A DNA stretch of 64,000 nucleotides from Achatina immaculata (GCA_009760885.1 CM019713.1:7004266-7068265); one strand, 5' to 3'. Shown: positions 22,226 through 34,483, counted from the first letter of the stretch. Notes: generated from the sequence alone by a model not told the origin. Numbers and translations: made by a program.

Positions 22226-23859
22226 ATTCATTCATTCATTTGCGTGTCCCCTGCGAAAGTTTGCCTCACTAACAGCACTCATGTAGGCCTCTCGGTTGTG
22301 AGCAAGATTGCCTGCTGCTGATGCATACATTTGCAGATCATCAACGATGTCATCTGGCCATCTTCGCCTTGTCTTCCTCTCTTTCTTTTTCCCATTATGC
22401 ACCCTTCCAAGACAATTTTCTCTTGATTATCATGACGTTTAATGTGTCCAAAATATTTAAGTTTTCTCTCTTTAATCCTCTTTACTAGCCAGCCTTCTTC
22501 AATATTAAGTTCTTGTAGTATGGATATATTTGTTCTTTTTTGTGTCCATAATATTTGAAGAACTCTTCTGTAGCATTTACATTCAAAGGCATTTATGTGT
22601 TTCTCATCTGTTTTGTTAAGTTTTCAGGTCTCACAGGCATATGTTGTGATGGGAAAGATCTTATTTTTGTAGTTCTGTCTGTTCCTCTCCACAGATTCTT
22701 TAGTTGTTTTACTTTCTGAAGAGCGATAGATGTCCTCCTTTTAATTTCCCTCATTGTATCTCCATTATTATTTAGTAGTGATCCAAGATATTCAAAACTC
22801 TCCACTTCTTCCAGTTTTTCCTCATTGATACATATTTCAGCTGCCTTTTTTTTTTTTTTTTGGTCAGTTGTCATCAATTTAGTTTTCTTTGCATTAAGAT
22901 AGAGGTTTTGCTCTTCGCTGTTCTTACGGACAGACACAATTAGTTTTTCCATTCCTTTTTGTGCTATGGGCAGTAATACTGTGTCATCAGCATATCTAAT
23001 CTCTGGTATTTCATAACCTCCAATTGTTATGGCATCGTAATATTCTTTGTCTACATCTTCTCTAACATTCCTCATTATATTTTTAGTATATACAAGTTTA
23101 AGGCGACAATATGCACCCCTGACGGACCCCTTGTTTTATGTCAAACCAAGTTGTTGTTTCACTATTTATTCTTACTGCTGCTTGTTGGTCTAGATACAGC
23201 AGTGATGTTAATTGTATCAAATGTTTTGGAAATCCCATTTTTTCCATTATTTCCCAAAGTTTCTGGTGTTGTACACTATCAAATGCCTTTGAGTAGTCTA
23301 TAAAGATTAAATATAGATTCACATTAAACTCTCTGCATTTCTCTATTATTAATCTTAGATTGAATATGTGATCTCTTAATCTTCTTCCTTGCCTGAAACC
23401 AGCTTGGATCATATTGACTTCTTTTTCTATTTTCTTACGAAGTCTACCCATTATGATCTTTAAAAGAATTTTACTGTCATGACTAATCAGGGCAACAGTT
23501 CTGTAGGTTGTGCATAATTTCAGGTTACCCTTTTTCGGCAGTGGTATGAGTACAGTTCTTTTCCATTCTTTTGGCCAAATACCTGAATACCATATCTTTT
23601 TACACAGTGCATGATAGACTGTTGCACATTCCTTTCCTCCTGCTTTAATAAATTCAGCTGTTATCTCATCACATCCTGTAGATTTACCATTTTCCAGAAT
23701 CTTTACTGCCCATAAAACTTCTTCTATTGTCGGTTCGGGTTCTTTCTCCTCCAATAATAATTCACGCTGTTGATTTCTGCTTTCACAGTCAATTGTTTCA
23801 GACATTCCTCTGCCATATTCCATCCATCTTTTTAGAATTTCCTCTGTCTCTGTCAAGGT
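22226..23859 (-). mobile_element. LINE-A copy 3, 5'-truncated
   Basis: Flanked by ATCTACACA at 22217-22225 and 23860-23868. The minus strand encodes a long stretch of reverse transcriptase: STGCDEITAEFIKAGGKE, LIPLPKKGNLKLC, MIQAGFRQGR, IFIDYSKAFDSV, GVRQGCILSP, then after one frame change EIRYADDTVLL and FEYLGSLLNNNGD. It ends in (AATG)n. It is the best-kept LINE-A palm in the window, broken at about 23095 and again after 22660. Confidence 0.9.
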
Positions 23860-23868
23860 ATCTACACA

Positions 23869-24510
23869 CAGAGGATGAAAATATAGAAAGGGACAAAGAC
23901 AAACATTTTCCAAGCAACCATCCCCACTTTGCTCCTCTCTCTCTCTAACACACACACACACGCACACACGCACCCACTCCTCCCCTTCTCTCATAGAGTA
24001 AATAATGCAATACACATATTATAATCTGCAATATCCTCAAGCATTTTAGATGTGAAAGAAAAGGGGGGGGGGGTGGAAATAACTACCCTTTATATTGTAA
24101 AATTGTACCCTATTCACTTGCTGTGTTTCTTTCTTTCACGGCTTGTGAATTTTCGGGGCTAAAAATTACTATTCCACTCCTTCAGCTTGTTTCCCATCAC
24201 AATTTATAAAACTCATTCTCCAGCACTGGAAAAACCACAGATAGCAGAGTTTAGTGATAAAGCACTTTTAAATCAGCTGCTATGGTTTTTTTTTCTTTGC
24301 TATAACTTTTGCATTCATAAGCTGGCGAAGTAGTTGCTTGTAGCAAAAGATATACTTTGGAAAAGCTTTCATGAAATGGATAGTAAGTATGTTACCTGGT
24401 TTAACAGTGTTAATATGTTGTATGCTAAATTTTTTTTCAGGCACACCAGGAATACGTTGCCGCACTACCCAGTTCCCAAATTAACGTTTAATAAACTGCA
24501 ATAGTGCACC
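23869..24510. repeat. Spacer with (AC)n run and G-run
   Basis: Contains a CT/AC-rich simple repeat (about 23935-23975) and a run of ten G (24064-24073). No exon was supported in the rest. Confidence 0.5.
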
Positions 24511-24518
24511 AGCATGTG

Positions 24519-24975
24519 GTATAAAATTAATCGGAACTATTCTAAAGCAGGTGCAGAAATTCAAATACCTTGGAGCAGTAATAACTTCAGATGGGAAATG
24601 CAGAACAGAAATTAGGAACAGAATAGGCCAAGCAAAGACTGCATTTTAGAGAATGAGAAACATATTGGCCAACACATCCTTATCAATGAATGTTAGAAAA
24701 CGAATCCTCTTCTTCTTCTTCGTTCGCATAGAAAATGAGTCATAAAATATTATATTGAATCTATATTGTATATGGAAGTGAATCATGGACAATAGGCAGG
24801 TCTGCACAAAAATCATTGGAAGCAGCAGAAATGTGGTTTATTAGAAGAATGTTGCGAATCCCCTGGACAGCAAAAATAACTAATGAAGAATGTATGAGAA
24901 GAGCTGGAGAAGCATAATAGCCAACGCCAGTCGGCACGGCACATGATGATGATGATGATGATGATGAGTGCAGTT
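24519..24975 (+). mobile_element. LINE-C copy 2, 3' fragment with internal deletion
   Basis: Matches 3815-4434 of LINE-C copy 1 (FKYLGAVITSDGK, MLRIPWTAKITNEE) but lacks about 240 bp. The break falls at a shared CTGGAG (GCTGGAG/AAGCATAATAG), so the missing piece was lost between two short repeats. It ends in a (GAT)n run. A 21-bp insertion interrupts it at 24709-24729. Confidence 0.85.
24709..24729 (-). mobile_element. 21-bp retro-insertion inside LINE-C
   Basis: The insert reads CTTCTTCTTCTTCGTTCGCAT, i.e. the (GAA)n-type 3' end in minus orientation. Comparison with uninterrupted LINE-C (AGAAAACGAGTCCT at about 3987-4000) shows that AGAAAACGAATCCT (24695-24708) and AGAAAATGAGTCAT (24730-24743) are the two halves of a 14-bp duplication, now diverged. 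Confidence 0.75.
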
Positions 24976-25290
24976 AAAGTAGAACAATTAAAATTTAAAA
25001 TTACGAGCCCGCAAAGATGCTCTTTATATTTCCATGTATCTGTCTAGCTTTCTCAAACTCCTGAAGCAGGCATGTACTCATTCCTACATCTGCTAAACCA
25101 TGTGTATGCAAGTCCAATAACAGGGGAGGTGGTTTCCAACTGGGGCATCGTTTCAGCCGCATTGTAGAGATGAAACCAGAATAAATATACCGAAGGGAGA
25201 AGGGTGGTAGGGCCTCATGTTTGTGTAACAATAATAATTAATATTAACAAAAACTACAGCACTCACAAAAAATAAGAAAACACTGGGAAT

Positions 25291-25559
25291 CATCATCATC
25301 ATCAGGTGCCGTGCCGACTGGCGTTGGCTATTATGTTTCTCCAGAGTACCCGATCCTTCATGCAGGCCATCAGTTCAGTTGGTGATCTCCTTTCACACCA
25401 TCCCGTCAGACTGTCCAGTATCATTTCTCTTTGTCTTCCTCTTGGTCGTCCTCTTGATCTTCTTCCTTCTATTTTTCCTGATGTTATAATATTTTAATGC
25501 CCCCTCTTCTCATTGCATGTCATATGAAGGTACATTGTCTCTCTCTTATCTTTTTTTAT
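25291..25559 (-). mobile_element. LINE-C copy 3, 3' fragment
   Basis: Flanked by ACTGGGAAT at 25282-25290 and 25560-25568. The tail (GAT)n lies at the left. The minus strand matches the last ~270 bp of LINE-C. Confidence 0.9.
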
Positions 25560-25568
25560 ACTGGGAAT

Positions 25569-26046
25569 AATATCAGATATTTTCCCTCACTCGCCCTGGC
25601 TTCGTTGTGATACTCGAGACGCACACAGGTATGATAACATCCTTCGTTAACAGTCTGCCTTAACTTCCAAGGTTTTCCCGTTTTGTCTTCCTGTCCTAAG
25701 TTTCATTCCGTGGATTTTTCAGATTTTTAACTCGGATGTGAAACTGGAGTGGGAGTTCATTGTTGCCTCTTTCGTGGGATTGAGTAACGACGATTTCATT
25801 GTTCAGAAACTTTCAAGAAAATCGTTAAGAATGATTGTAACTTAAAAAAAAAAACAAAATCACGTTCTTATGTTTTATGTCGTGTTCTTGGTGATCAATC
25901 TTCTCCAGCTTCTGTGGTCGTTGGTGTTAGCAGGCAGCTGCAGTTATCTCATTTCTCATGGTTTTGGGTCAGCTCTTTGAGATTTCTCCTCTCTCTCTCT
26001 CTCCCTCTCTCTCTCTGAACCCTTTGGAAATAAAGATCAATCAGTC

Positions 26047-26095
<49 letters not shown>

Positions 26096-26400
26096 AGTCT
26101 TTCTCTGCTTCTTCTTGTCTTGAATTTTTCAGTGTTTACCAGTTTCTCTATCGTCTGTCTTCTCATGGCATGTCCAGTGATTACCAGGTTCTCTGTTTTC
26201 TCATGACATCTCCAGTGATTATCAGGTTCTCTGTCTTTTCGTTTTTTGTTTGTTTATTTGTTTGTTTATTTGTTTTTACTTTTAAGGAATTTTGAGGATC
26301 TTTCTCTTATAATTTTATAATTAGTTTTGCGTTTAAAAAAACCATTTGTGTAATATCCACTTTTCCATTTATATATGGACATATTTTTTGTGTAGAGTAA
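25569..26400. other. No gene seen; (CT)n simple repeats
   Basis: A stretch with scattered CpG (25590-25930) is followed by CT-rich simple repeats (25983-26100) and T-rich sequence. No exon was supported. Confidence 0.4.
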
Positions 26401-26439
26401 TGTGGAGAGAGGGAGGAAAACAGGTGGTGGAAGGGCAAT

Positions 26440-27935
26440 AGAAACATGATAGCCACTAGATGAGAAGGTGTGGGGGAGGGGGAAGGGGAAGCGGAGAGAT
26501 AATGAATGAAGAACATAAACACCTGCAGGGAGAAAACGTGAAACTGGTGAAATAGGACAAGACCCTATAAACACCTATAGGTCGCCAAAGAAGAAGAGAA
26601 GGTGACGATAGAGTAGGGGAACTAGGAGAAATAAACAAGAAAGTAGAGTATAAATAAAAAAAATAGGTGGAGGGTGGAGAATTAAAGAAGTTAAAGGAAG
26701 CTGAAGACATTGTTAATTCCAGCTGGGTGGAGACAGCCAGGAGGAAAATAAGGCGCTGTTCTATGACCCTCCGAGATCGTACATCAGCAGAACAAGAGCG
26801 GATCGCACTAACAGAAATGTCATGTTTTCCCCTGTGGTTGCTAAGGCAAAAATGTTTAGTCACAGGTGCCCAGGCCCTCTTAGAAATATCGTTAAGATGT
26901 TGGCGAAAACGATCTCCTAACCGTAAACCGGTCACCCCTCTATACTTCATACCACAACATTTGCACATAATAGCATAAATAACATTGAGTGAAGTGCAGG
27001 TGAAACTCTCCTGAACTGATAACGTGGACTTAGGGAAGGAGATCTGGCTAGTCTCGACAACAAACGGGCAAGTATTGCATCTACATGGCCCACAACGTCT
27101 GGTACTACAAAAAGTGTCATCTGTCTCAAGGCGACTTCGAACTAAAAGGTCCCTGAGGTTCTTGTCCCGTCTGTAGGCCAGCAATGGGGGTTACCCCAAA
27201 AAGTTCACGTGTATCAGGCTCGGTCTGGAGGAAATGGAGACGGCGAAACAGTATGTTTTTAGCTGCCAAACTATGAGGGTGGTGCGTGAGTACCAGTTTA
27301 ACTGTCCGAACTACAGTGCGGTTTAGGAGTGAGGGCTTGTTGCCGCGATATATGGCTGATGCGGTTCCATGCGGAAGAACTCTAGCATTTTATGGCCTTA
27401 ATCCTGGAAGTCAACATCCTCAATACATTTAAAATATAAAATGCTAGATTTCTTCCGTCAAAGCGGCTATCATGTTCTCTCGTCATGTTTCTATTGCCCT
27501 TCCTCTCCCTTCCCCGTTTTCCTCCCTCTCTCCACCTCTTCTTTACGATTGGCTCTATCGGCTTATCCTTTGTGTGGTTCGGCTTGGTCTCTATGCCTCG
27601 TCTAGTGGACACGCATTTCTCTGTTTCCTACTTCTGGAGGATGCCACATTAAGATAAGTTTTTCGTTTAGTTATATGTTTTTTTTTTGGTCTCCATTGTG
27701 TATGTAATCCTCGAAAAAGGCTCACACCGAAATATCAGATGCTGTGTGTTTTTCATTTATAAATTCTCATCTCGCTCTCATATTTTCTATTCGTTTTTTT
27801 TTCTCACTTTTCTCACTTTACTCACTCCCTCTGCCACCTTGTAAAACTGCACCATGCATCTCTATCTACCTTTATTATTATAACCAGATTTACTGCAGTC
27901 GCTATCCCTTTTATCTAATAATCGTGAAGACACAA
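26440..27935 (-). mobile_element. Penelope-like element copy 1 (3' part with GIY-YIG)
   Basis: The body, on the minus strand, carries a GIY-YIG endonuclease and a 3' region (26447-26736) that also occurs at 41570-41838. Its right part (27466-27935) is in the opposite orientation to the matching sequence of copy 2 (41160-41590). For example CCGAAATATCAGATG at 27731 corresponds to CATCTGATATTTCGG at 41332. Inverted terminal blocks of this kind are known in Penelope-like elements. No reverse transcriptase remains, so it is 5'-truncated or internally deleted. Confidence 0.65.
26500..27184 (-). pseudogene. GIY-YIG endonuclease domain of a Penelope-like element
   Basis: The open frame starts MLAYRRDKNLRDLLVRS, followed by a Cys-rich part (RRCGPCRCNTCPFV). 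The nuclease core is VIYAIMCKCCGMKYRGVTG, with the arginine motif LRLGDRFRQHL, a His (TKHFCLSNH) and a Glu (RRVIEQRLIFLL). The cysteine pattern between the two tyrosine motifs is that of Penelope nucleases, which cut target DNA for integration. Upstream RT sequence is absent. Confidence 0.75.
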
Positions 27936-28280
27936 TTAAATGATTACATAAATAAATAATAAATTTATCTCTTGTCCATACACTCTACATTCTGATTTAT
28001 GCAACAACATGAAATAATCTTGCATTCTTACACTCATTCAAAACTAACAAATTTATAGAAAAGCAGTATTTAAAAAAAACCCCGTGTGGTACCCGGGATC
28101 TGCAAAGAATAGGACCACTGTACCCTACCATGCATGATCGTAAAAGGCGACTAAGGAGGGTTCAGCATAGGGCCAGCAACCCTATCTGGTAAAAAAAACT
28201 ATCAGACTGCTACAGAAACGGAAGCAAGGGAAAAAGCAAATGCAGGTGGAAGGAGAAATGCATATCAGGAAACTGAGCCC

Positions 28281-29678
28281 ATGAAGGTTGTGGATGAAAG
28301 CCAGCCACTGGAAGTCCCCAGCCCGACTGCAGACCTCCTGGAACCGAAACATAAGATGCAAATAGGCAGCTGGAATGTAAGAACACTAAACCAAACTGGA
28401 AAACTAGCACAAACCATCAAGGAAATGCACAGATATAAACTAGACATACTAGGAATACAAGAAGCAAGATGGACAGGACAAGGCAGAAGGAAATTAACAA
28501 CACAGCACACAGAAGATACAATAATATGGTCAGGTAAAGAAGATCTTCATGAAGGAGGAGTAGCATTGATTATAACAAAAGAAGCATCAAGAGCATTGCT
28601 GAAATGGACCCCAATAAATGAGAGATTATTATATGCACGGTTCAACTCAAGATTCACTAAGCTGTCTATTATAGTTTGTTATGCACCAACAGAAGCAGCT
28701 GAAGAGGAATTAAAAGAAGATTTTTACAACAGCCTCGAAGCAACAGTAGAAACAATACCCAAGCATGATATGCTACTCATCTTGGGCGACTTCAATGCAA
28801 AAGTAGGTGAAGGAAATGCAGATAGAAGAAGAATCATGGGAAGAGAAGGAATCAGAGAAATAAATGAAAATGGAGAAAGACTGTGCAGTTTCTGTGAAGA
28901 AAACATGATGACCATCGGAGGGACAATTTTCCAACACAAAAACATCCATAAGGTGACTTGGAGGTCACCAGATAAAACCACAGAAAACCAAATTGATCAC
29001 ATACTAATTAACAACAAGTGGAAACGGTCACTACAAGATGTGCGAGTAAGGAAAGGAGCAGATGTAGGAAGTGATCACAACCTTCTGGTAGCAAAAATAA
29101 AACTAAAATTAAGGAAAGCCAAAATCGGAGAACACAGAAAGTTACATTTTGATACAAGAAAACTGACTGACCAGCAAACAAGAAATGAATTCTCAATAGT
29201 ACTTAAGAACCGCTTCAGTGTCCTACAAGACGAAACAGAAATGTCCATATTAGAGTTCAATAAAACACTACAGGAAACAGCAAAAGAGGTGCTGGGATAT
29301 CGGAAAAGGAGAAAAGAGGAATGGATAAGCGAGACCACATGGGAAAAGATAGAGCAAAGAAAAGAAATCAAGGGAAAATTACTGAACACCAAATCACAAC
29401 GGCTTAAAGAACGAGTTTTAAGTAATTATGCACAAAAAGACAAAGAAGTGAAGGAATCATGCCGTCAAGATAAACGTCAATATTATAACAACTTAGCAGA
29501 AACAGCAGAGAAAGCAGCATATACAAATGACATGAAAACCATATATAAAATCACAAAGCAGATGACAGGTAACTTCAACACAAGATGTGAAAGTGCAGTA
29601 AGAACACAAAATGGACAACTGGTCAGTGGAGAAAGAGAAAAAATTAAAGATGGAGGGAACACTTTAATACCCTACTAA
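28281..29678 (+). pseudogene. LINE-E endonuclease and linker, first half of the ORF
   Basis: 465 codons from MKVVDESQPLEVP. The AP-endonuclease fold is readable: MQIGSWNVRTLNQTGKL, DILGIQEARWTGQGR, IIVCYAPTEAAEEE, LLILGDFNAKVGEGN, TENQIDHILINNKW and GADVGSDHNLLVAKI. The catalytic Asn, Glu, Asp and Ser-Asp-His positions are all present. This enzyme nicks target DNA to prime reverse transcription. Genes of this kind are often mislabelled as craniofacial development protein 2-like. The frame runs into a false end after GEREKIKDGG because of a one-base shift; copy 2 at 38735 shows the intended KIERWREHFNTLL. Confidence 0.85.
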
Positions 29679-29818
29679 ACAGAACACAAGGAGCACAAAC
29701 AATAGACATACCTGAAGCAAAAACGGAACTAAACATCAATACAGGACCAATAACAATAAATGAAGTAAAGGAGGCGATAAAGAAGCTAAAATTAGACAGG
29801 GCACCAGGTGAAGATAAA

Positions 29819-31258
29819 GTGACTGCTGAGATGTTGAAAGCAGAAGAAATAGAAACACCAAAACAACTTTGCCAGATATTACAACAAATTTGGGATTTAG
29901 AAAAAGCCCCAGAGGAGTGGAAAACTGGGCTTATAGTAAAACTACCAAAGAAGGGTGACCTCAGAAATTGTAGGAACTGGAGAGGCATTACCCTACTGCC
30001 ACTCACCAGTAAAGTATTTTGCAGAATAATCATCAACAGAATTGTACCAACACTTGAGGAAAAACTTCGGAAAGAGCAGGCAGGATTTAGGAAAGGAAGA
30101 TCATGCATAGACCACATATTTGTACTTAGACAAATATTAGAACAGGCAAATGAGTGGCATAGCACAACATATGCATTATTCATAGATTTTGAGAAAGCCT
30201 TTGACAGTGTCAACAGAGATGCACTGTGGAAAATCCTAAGATGGCATGGCCTCCCCCACAAGATAGTAAATGTAATCAAAGCCTTATATGAGGGTTTTCA
30301 GTGCAAAGTTATCTGTGGAGAACATACCTCCAGCAGCTTTAGGGTACAAACAGGAGTGAAACAGGGATGTGTACTATCACCAACATTATTTATCTTGGCA
30401 GTAGACTGGTTAATGAAGGAGGCAACATCAGACAAACGCAGAGGATTACAATGGACCCTTGACACAGTGCTGGAGGACCTTGACTTTGCGGACGACATTT
30501 GTCTATTATCAAGCAGTCACAAAGATATGCAAGATAAAATAAACAAGCTAACTCAGAATGCAAACAACATAGGACTAAAGATCAATGTAGGAAAGACAAA
30601 GTTAATGAAGCAAAATGTGAACAACAGAAATGTACTCAGAGTAGATAACAAGTTAGTGGAGGAGGTCAACGAATTTGTATACCTTGGCAGCAGAGTAGTA
30701 GAAAATGGAGACAGCACAGAGGACATCAACAGCAGACTTACTAGAGCAAACCAGGCTTTTGCAATGCTGCAGAATATATGGAAATCAAATAAACTAAGCA
30801 TAAATATAAAAATCAGGATATTCAAGAGTAATGTTCTAAGTGTACTACTCTATATAAGTGAATGCTGGAAAATCACCAAAACCATAGAAAACAAGTTGAA
30901 TTCTTTCCAGACTAAATGTTTACGAAGAATTAGAAAAATATTTTGGCCAAACACCATAAGAAATAACATCTTATTAGCAGAAATGCAGATGAAACCACTG
31001 ACAACAATTATTGAGGAAAGACGATGGCGATGGTTGGGACATGTGCTCCGAATGACTGACAACTCACTACCAAAAATAGCACTAAGATGGACACCACAGG
31101 GGAGCAGAAGTAAGGGTAGACCAAAAGAGACATGGAGAAGAACAACAGAAAGGATGTTGAGCAATAGAGGGCTCACCTGGGCAAGAGCAGAAAAAAAGGC
31201 GAAGGACAGGCATTTGTGGAAAACCCTTGCGGAAGCCCCATGTGCCCTGGGCACTTAA
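29819..31258 (+). pseudogene. LINE-E reverse transcriptase, second half of the ORF
   Basis: 479 codons in the corrected frame, open from before 29700. RT blocks in order: VKLPKKGDLRNCRNWRG, EQAGFRKGRSCIDHIF, ALFIDFEKAFDSVNRDA, GVKQGCVLSPTLF, LDFADDICLLSS (catalytic FADD) and FVYLGSRVVENGD. A C-terminal region follows: FQTKCLRRI, RRWRWLGHVLRM, GRPKETWRRTTERML. No RNase H follows, as expected for RTE-like elements. Confidence 0.85.
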
Positions 31259-31318
31259 GGTTCAGAGAGAGAGAGAGTATTAAAAAAAATTGCAACAACC
31301 GAGCCTTATTTTAAACTA

Positions 31319-31945
31319 CTTTAGACGATGCTTAGGGAGTGTTTTTTTTTAAAGTCCGTATCAAATAGATGATGACAAAGTTTAAAGTTATAAAAACGAA
31401 TATTACTTATAAGTTTTACATGAATTAGTAGGGCATTCCAAAGGTTGGCAGCTGAGTAAGAGAAGATTTTTTTAAACATGTGAAGCCTTGGTTTTGACAG
31501 AATACAATTGCTTAAGCGTTGACTGTGTTTTGGGTTGGATTTGAACAAAGACTACAGATAGGGTGAAGCATTGTGCGATAGAATTTTATGAATTAACTTG
31601 GCCTTGTTGAAAAGAAATATCTTCTTGAGGGGTAGAATATCAAGATGTTTGTCCTTGATTGTAATACATGCTATATGTTTGTCATCTATGAGCTTTACTG
31701 CTCGTTTTTTGAAGTGAGTAAAGTATTTTCATATTTGACATGGAAAACCATCCCAGACTGTGGAACAGTAGTCCAAGTATGTTTGAATCTGTGATATGTA
31801 GTATATTTTTCTGGTGTCTATGTCAAGAAAATGTTTAATTTTAGTAAATTAGTAAACTTTTTGTGCACTGAGTTTGGTTAACTTGTCTACATGATGAATC
31901 CAGCTGAGGTGGTGGTCAGTCATGATACCTAGAGTTTTATGTTCA
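31319..31945 (-). mobile_element. 3' fragment of a CR1/L2-like LINE
   Basis: The minus strand reads LGIMTDHHLSWIHHVDKL, QTYLDYCSTVWDG and KKRAVKLIDDKH, then SKPRLHMFKKIFSYSAANLW and NALLIHVKLI. This C-terminal pattern (LG...D..L.W..H, DYCS.VW, F.YS...WN.LP) is characteristic of CR1/L2/Daphne-type LINEs. Two stops are present. The 3' boundary is near 31319. Confidence 0.6.
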
Positions 31946-32963
31946 CTAACATTCTCTGTCTGTGAAGTTCCACAAGAAAAAGGTCCCAGGAGACCATTAG
32001 AACAAAAACATTGTTTTGTGGCGCTAGGAATGTTGCCTCTGGGAGAGGGACGCCAGCCGGAAAAGGTTTGAGAATCACTGATCTACTTGATTGAGAGCTA
32101 TCCCCTGAGACGAGAAGCTCCAGTACCATATCACAAGAGAATGAGGTACCTATTTTACAGCTAAGTTAACTAAAATGATAAAGGATCTGCAGTCAACTAC
32201 TTTAAATAACAAAGCAATTTGCTGTCGACCGTGACAATCCTGCACTCAAAGTAGCAGTGAGAGAATTATTATGAACAGATAATGTAAAGAAATGAAAAGA
32301 GTGCAAGGAAAGTATATCATCATCATCATCATAATCATCATCATCATGTGTAAAATGTCTAGAAGTTGCAAACAGAGGCGAAAAATATTTGAAAGATTAC
32401 TGCGACCTGTTGAAGTGGAATTTGCTTTTGCAGTTTCTATAATTTTTCTCTAGGTATTCCGACTTTAAAATGTAGAATTAAAAAAAAAAAATCAGCTGTC
32501 TTAGTTGTTTCCTTTCCATTTTTTTAAACTACTCGCAATTTTTTTCCTCTCGAAACGGCTTCATATATTATACAGGACAGACATATGCGAATGTTTAAAA
32601 ATTAGACTAAAACATCAACCTAAAGCAACAAAGACGCAGATGTAAACAGCAACGAAATTTGGCATATTTTCATTAACACAAACCTGGATAGAGTTCACAA
32701 AATTATAAGAGTGATCGCTTCTTCATTTATTATAGTTATTAAGCCCGCTGAATAGCTCTGATATATATTGCATCAAACTTTGTATAATAACTTTATTGTA
32801 TATATATATATATATAACTTTAGAAAGCATATCTTTATGATTATTGCTTATTGCAGATTCATTCATATAAGGACCATCGTTATAAGCCACTAACTTTGAA
32901 ATAAATTTGGCGATTCTGAACATATTATAGAAATTGAAATATTTGGATACATTTAATGTAATT
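31946..32963. other. Spacer, one possible hAT-like remnant
   Basis: The phrase GAAAAGGTTTGAGAATCACTG (32056-32076) resembles a hAT terminal repeat, but no partner end was found. A CAT-rich simple repeat lies at 32318-32346 and a TA run at 32800-32816. No gene seen. Confidence 0.35.
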
Positions 32964-33301
32964 AGAAGAATGTTGCGAATCCCCTGGACAGCAAAAATAA
33001 CTAATGAAGAATGTATGAGAAGAGCTGGAGAGACAAAAAACCTTGTCAAAAAGATAAGAGAGAGACAATGTACTTTCATAGGACATGCAATGAGAAGAGG
33101 GGGCATTGAAAACATTAAAACAACCGGAAAAATAGAAGGAAGAAGATCAAGAGGAAAACCAAGAGAAATGATACTGGACAGTCTGACGGGATGGTGTGAG
33201 AGGAGATCACCAACTGAGCTGATGGCCTGCATGAAGGATCGTGTACTCTGGAGAAGCATAATAGCCAACGCAGTCGGCACGGCACCTGATGATGATGATG
33301 A
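32964..33301 (+). mobile_element. LINE-C copy 4, 3' fragment
   Basis: Flanked by TTAATGTAATT at 32953-32963 and 33302-33312. It encodes RRMLRIPWTAKITNEE through LMACMKDRVLWRSI and ends GCACCTGATGATG. Within its 338 bp the frame is open, so it is young. Confidence 0.9.
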
Positions 33302-33312
33302 TTAATGTAATT

Positions 33313-33908
33313 CCACCACCAACACTTTTCACAAGCAAAAAGTGCTTTATATAACCAAGTCGGCATATAGATTATATGTTCATCCTTTTCGGGGAAACCC
33401 AGTTGTGTTAAGACTCACGATGTGTCAAGGTTCTCGCAGAGTCAATTCGAGCCTGATTGGTCTGGAAAGCTTTGGGTCGCGTGAGGTTCCTCCCATAACA
33501 CACGGCTGTCGAGGATTATGATGCTGGGTTATTAAGGTAGGTGATGGGTGATCACTATACATACAGTAAAACATCACCATGAACTGTGGTGGCTTCTAGT
33601 GTCTAGGAATTAGCTCACAGTCCGTCCTGTTCTTGCTTCACGCTTCCTGGTACTTGTGACCGCATTCATAGTTGGAAGCGCATTATCACTTTAAAAAAAA
33701 GTAAAAGTAAAGAAGCTCTTATCTCTCCATAAAGTTCAAGAGATCATGGGGTCGAAACACGGGGCGTGGGGGGCACAGGGAGAGGTACTTACTTTAATGA
33801 TCTAAAGATAGTTTTTATTGTTCCGCTCTCTAAAGCAGAGAAATTTCCTGCATGCAGTATAAGTTGGAAATACTCATTTTTGCAATTTGATGTTACTAAT
33901 TAGGGCAT
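33313..33908. other. No gene seen
   Basis: Contains some CpG-bearing sequence (33370-33520) and a G-rich patch (33760-33790). No open frame or transposon was recognised. Confidence 0.35.
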
Positions 33909-34483
33909 ATTCATTCATTCATTTGCATGTCCCTTGCGGAACTTTGCCTCCCTAACAGCACTCCTGTAGGCCTCTCGGTCGTGAACAAGATGACCTGCTG
34001 CTGATGCATCCATCTGCAGATCATCAACGATGTCTTGTAGCCATCTTCGTCTTGGTCTTCCTCTCTTTCTTTTTCCCATTATGTACCCTTCCAAGACGGT
34101 CTTCTTTAGGTTCTCATGACGTTTAATGTGTCCAAAATATTTAAGTTTTCTCTCTACTAGCCAGTCTTCTTCAATATTAAGTTCTTTTATTATGGATATA
34201 TCTGTTCTTTTTTGTGTCCATGATATTTGAAGAACTCTTCTATAGCATTTACATTCAAAGGCATTTATGTGTTTCTCAGCTATTTTGTTAAGTGTCCAGG
34301 TCTCACAGGCATATGTTGCGATGGGAAAGATGCATGCCCTTAAATATCTTATTTTTGTAGTTCTGTCTGTTCCTCTCTACAGATTCTTTAGTAGCTTTAC
34401 TTTCTGAAGAGAGATAGATGTCCTCCTTTTAATTTCTCTCATTGTATATCCATTATTATTTAGTAGTGATAGAAGTTCTAAGT

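Larger units (their letters stand above)
28080..31277 (+). mobile_element. LINE-E copy 1 (RTE-like), full-length
   Basis: About 3.2 kb, starting CCCCGTGTGGTACCCGGGAT and ending CACTTAAGGTTCAGAG plus (GA)n. It is flanked by an A-rich near-repeat (GTATTTAAAAAAAA at 28066-28079, GTATTAAAAAAAA at 31278-31290). One APE endonuclease-reverse transcriptase frame covers most of it and is broken by a single frameshift near 29650. Of the LINEs here it is the closest to a coding copy. Confidence 0.9.

Noticed and set aside
28281..31258. Host gene similar to craniofacial development protein 2
   Set aside because: The frame is an endonuclease-reverse transcriptase with LINE 5' and 3' ends, a (GA)n tail, a flanking repeat, and other copies in the window.
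32056..32076. A second hAT-like element
   Set aside because: Only one terminus-like phrase (GGTTTGAGAATCACTG) was seen; no opposite end or 8-bp duplication.
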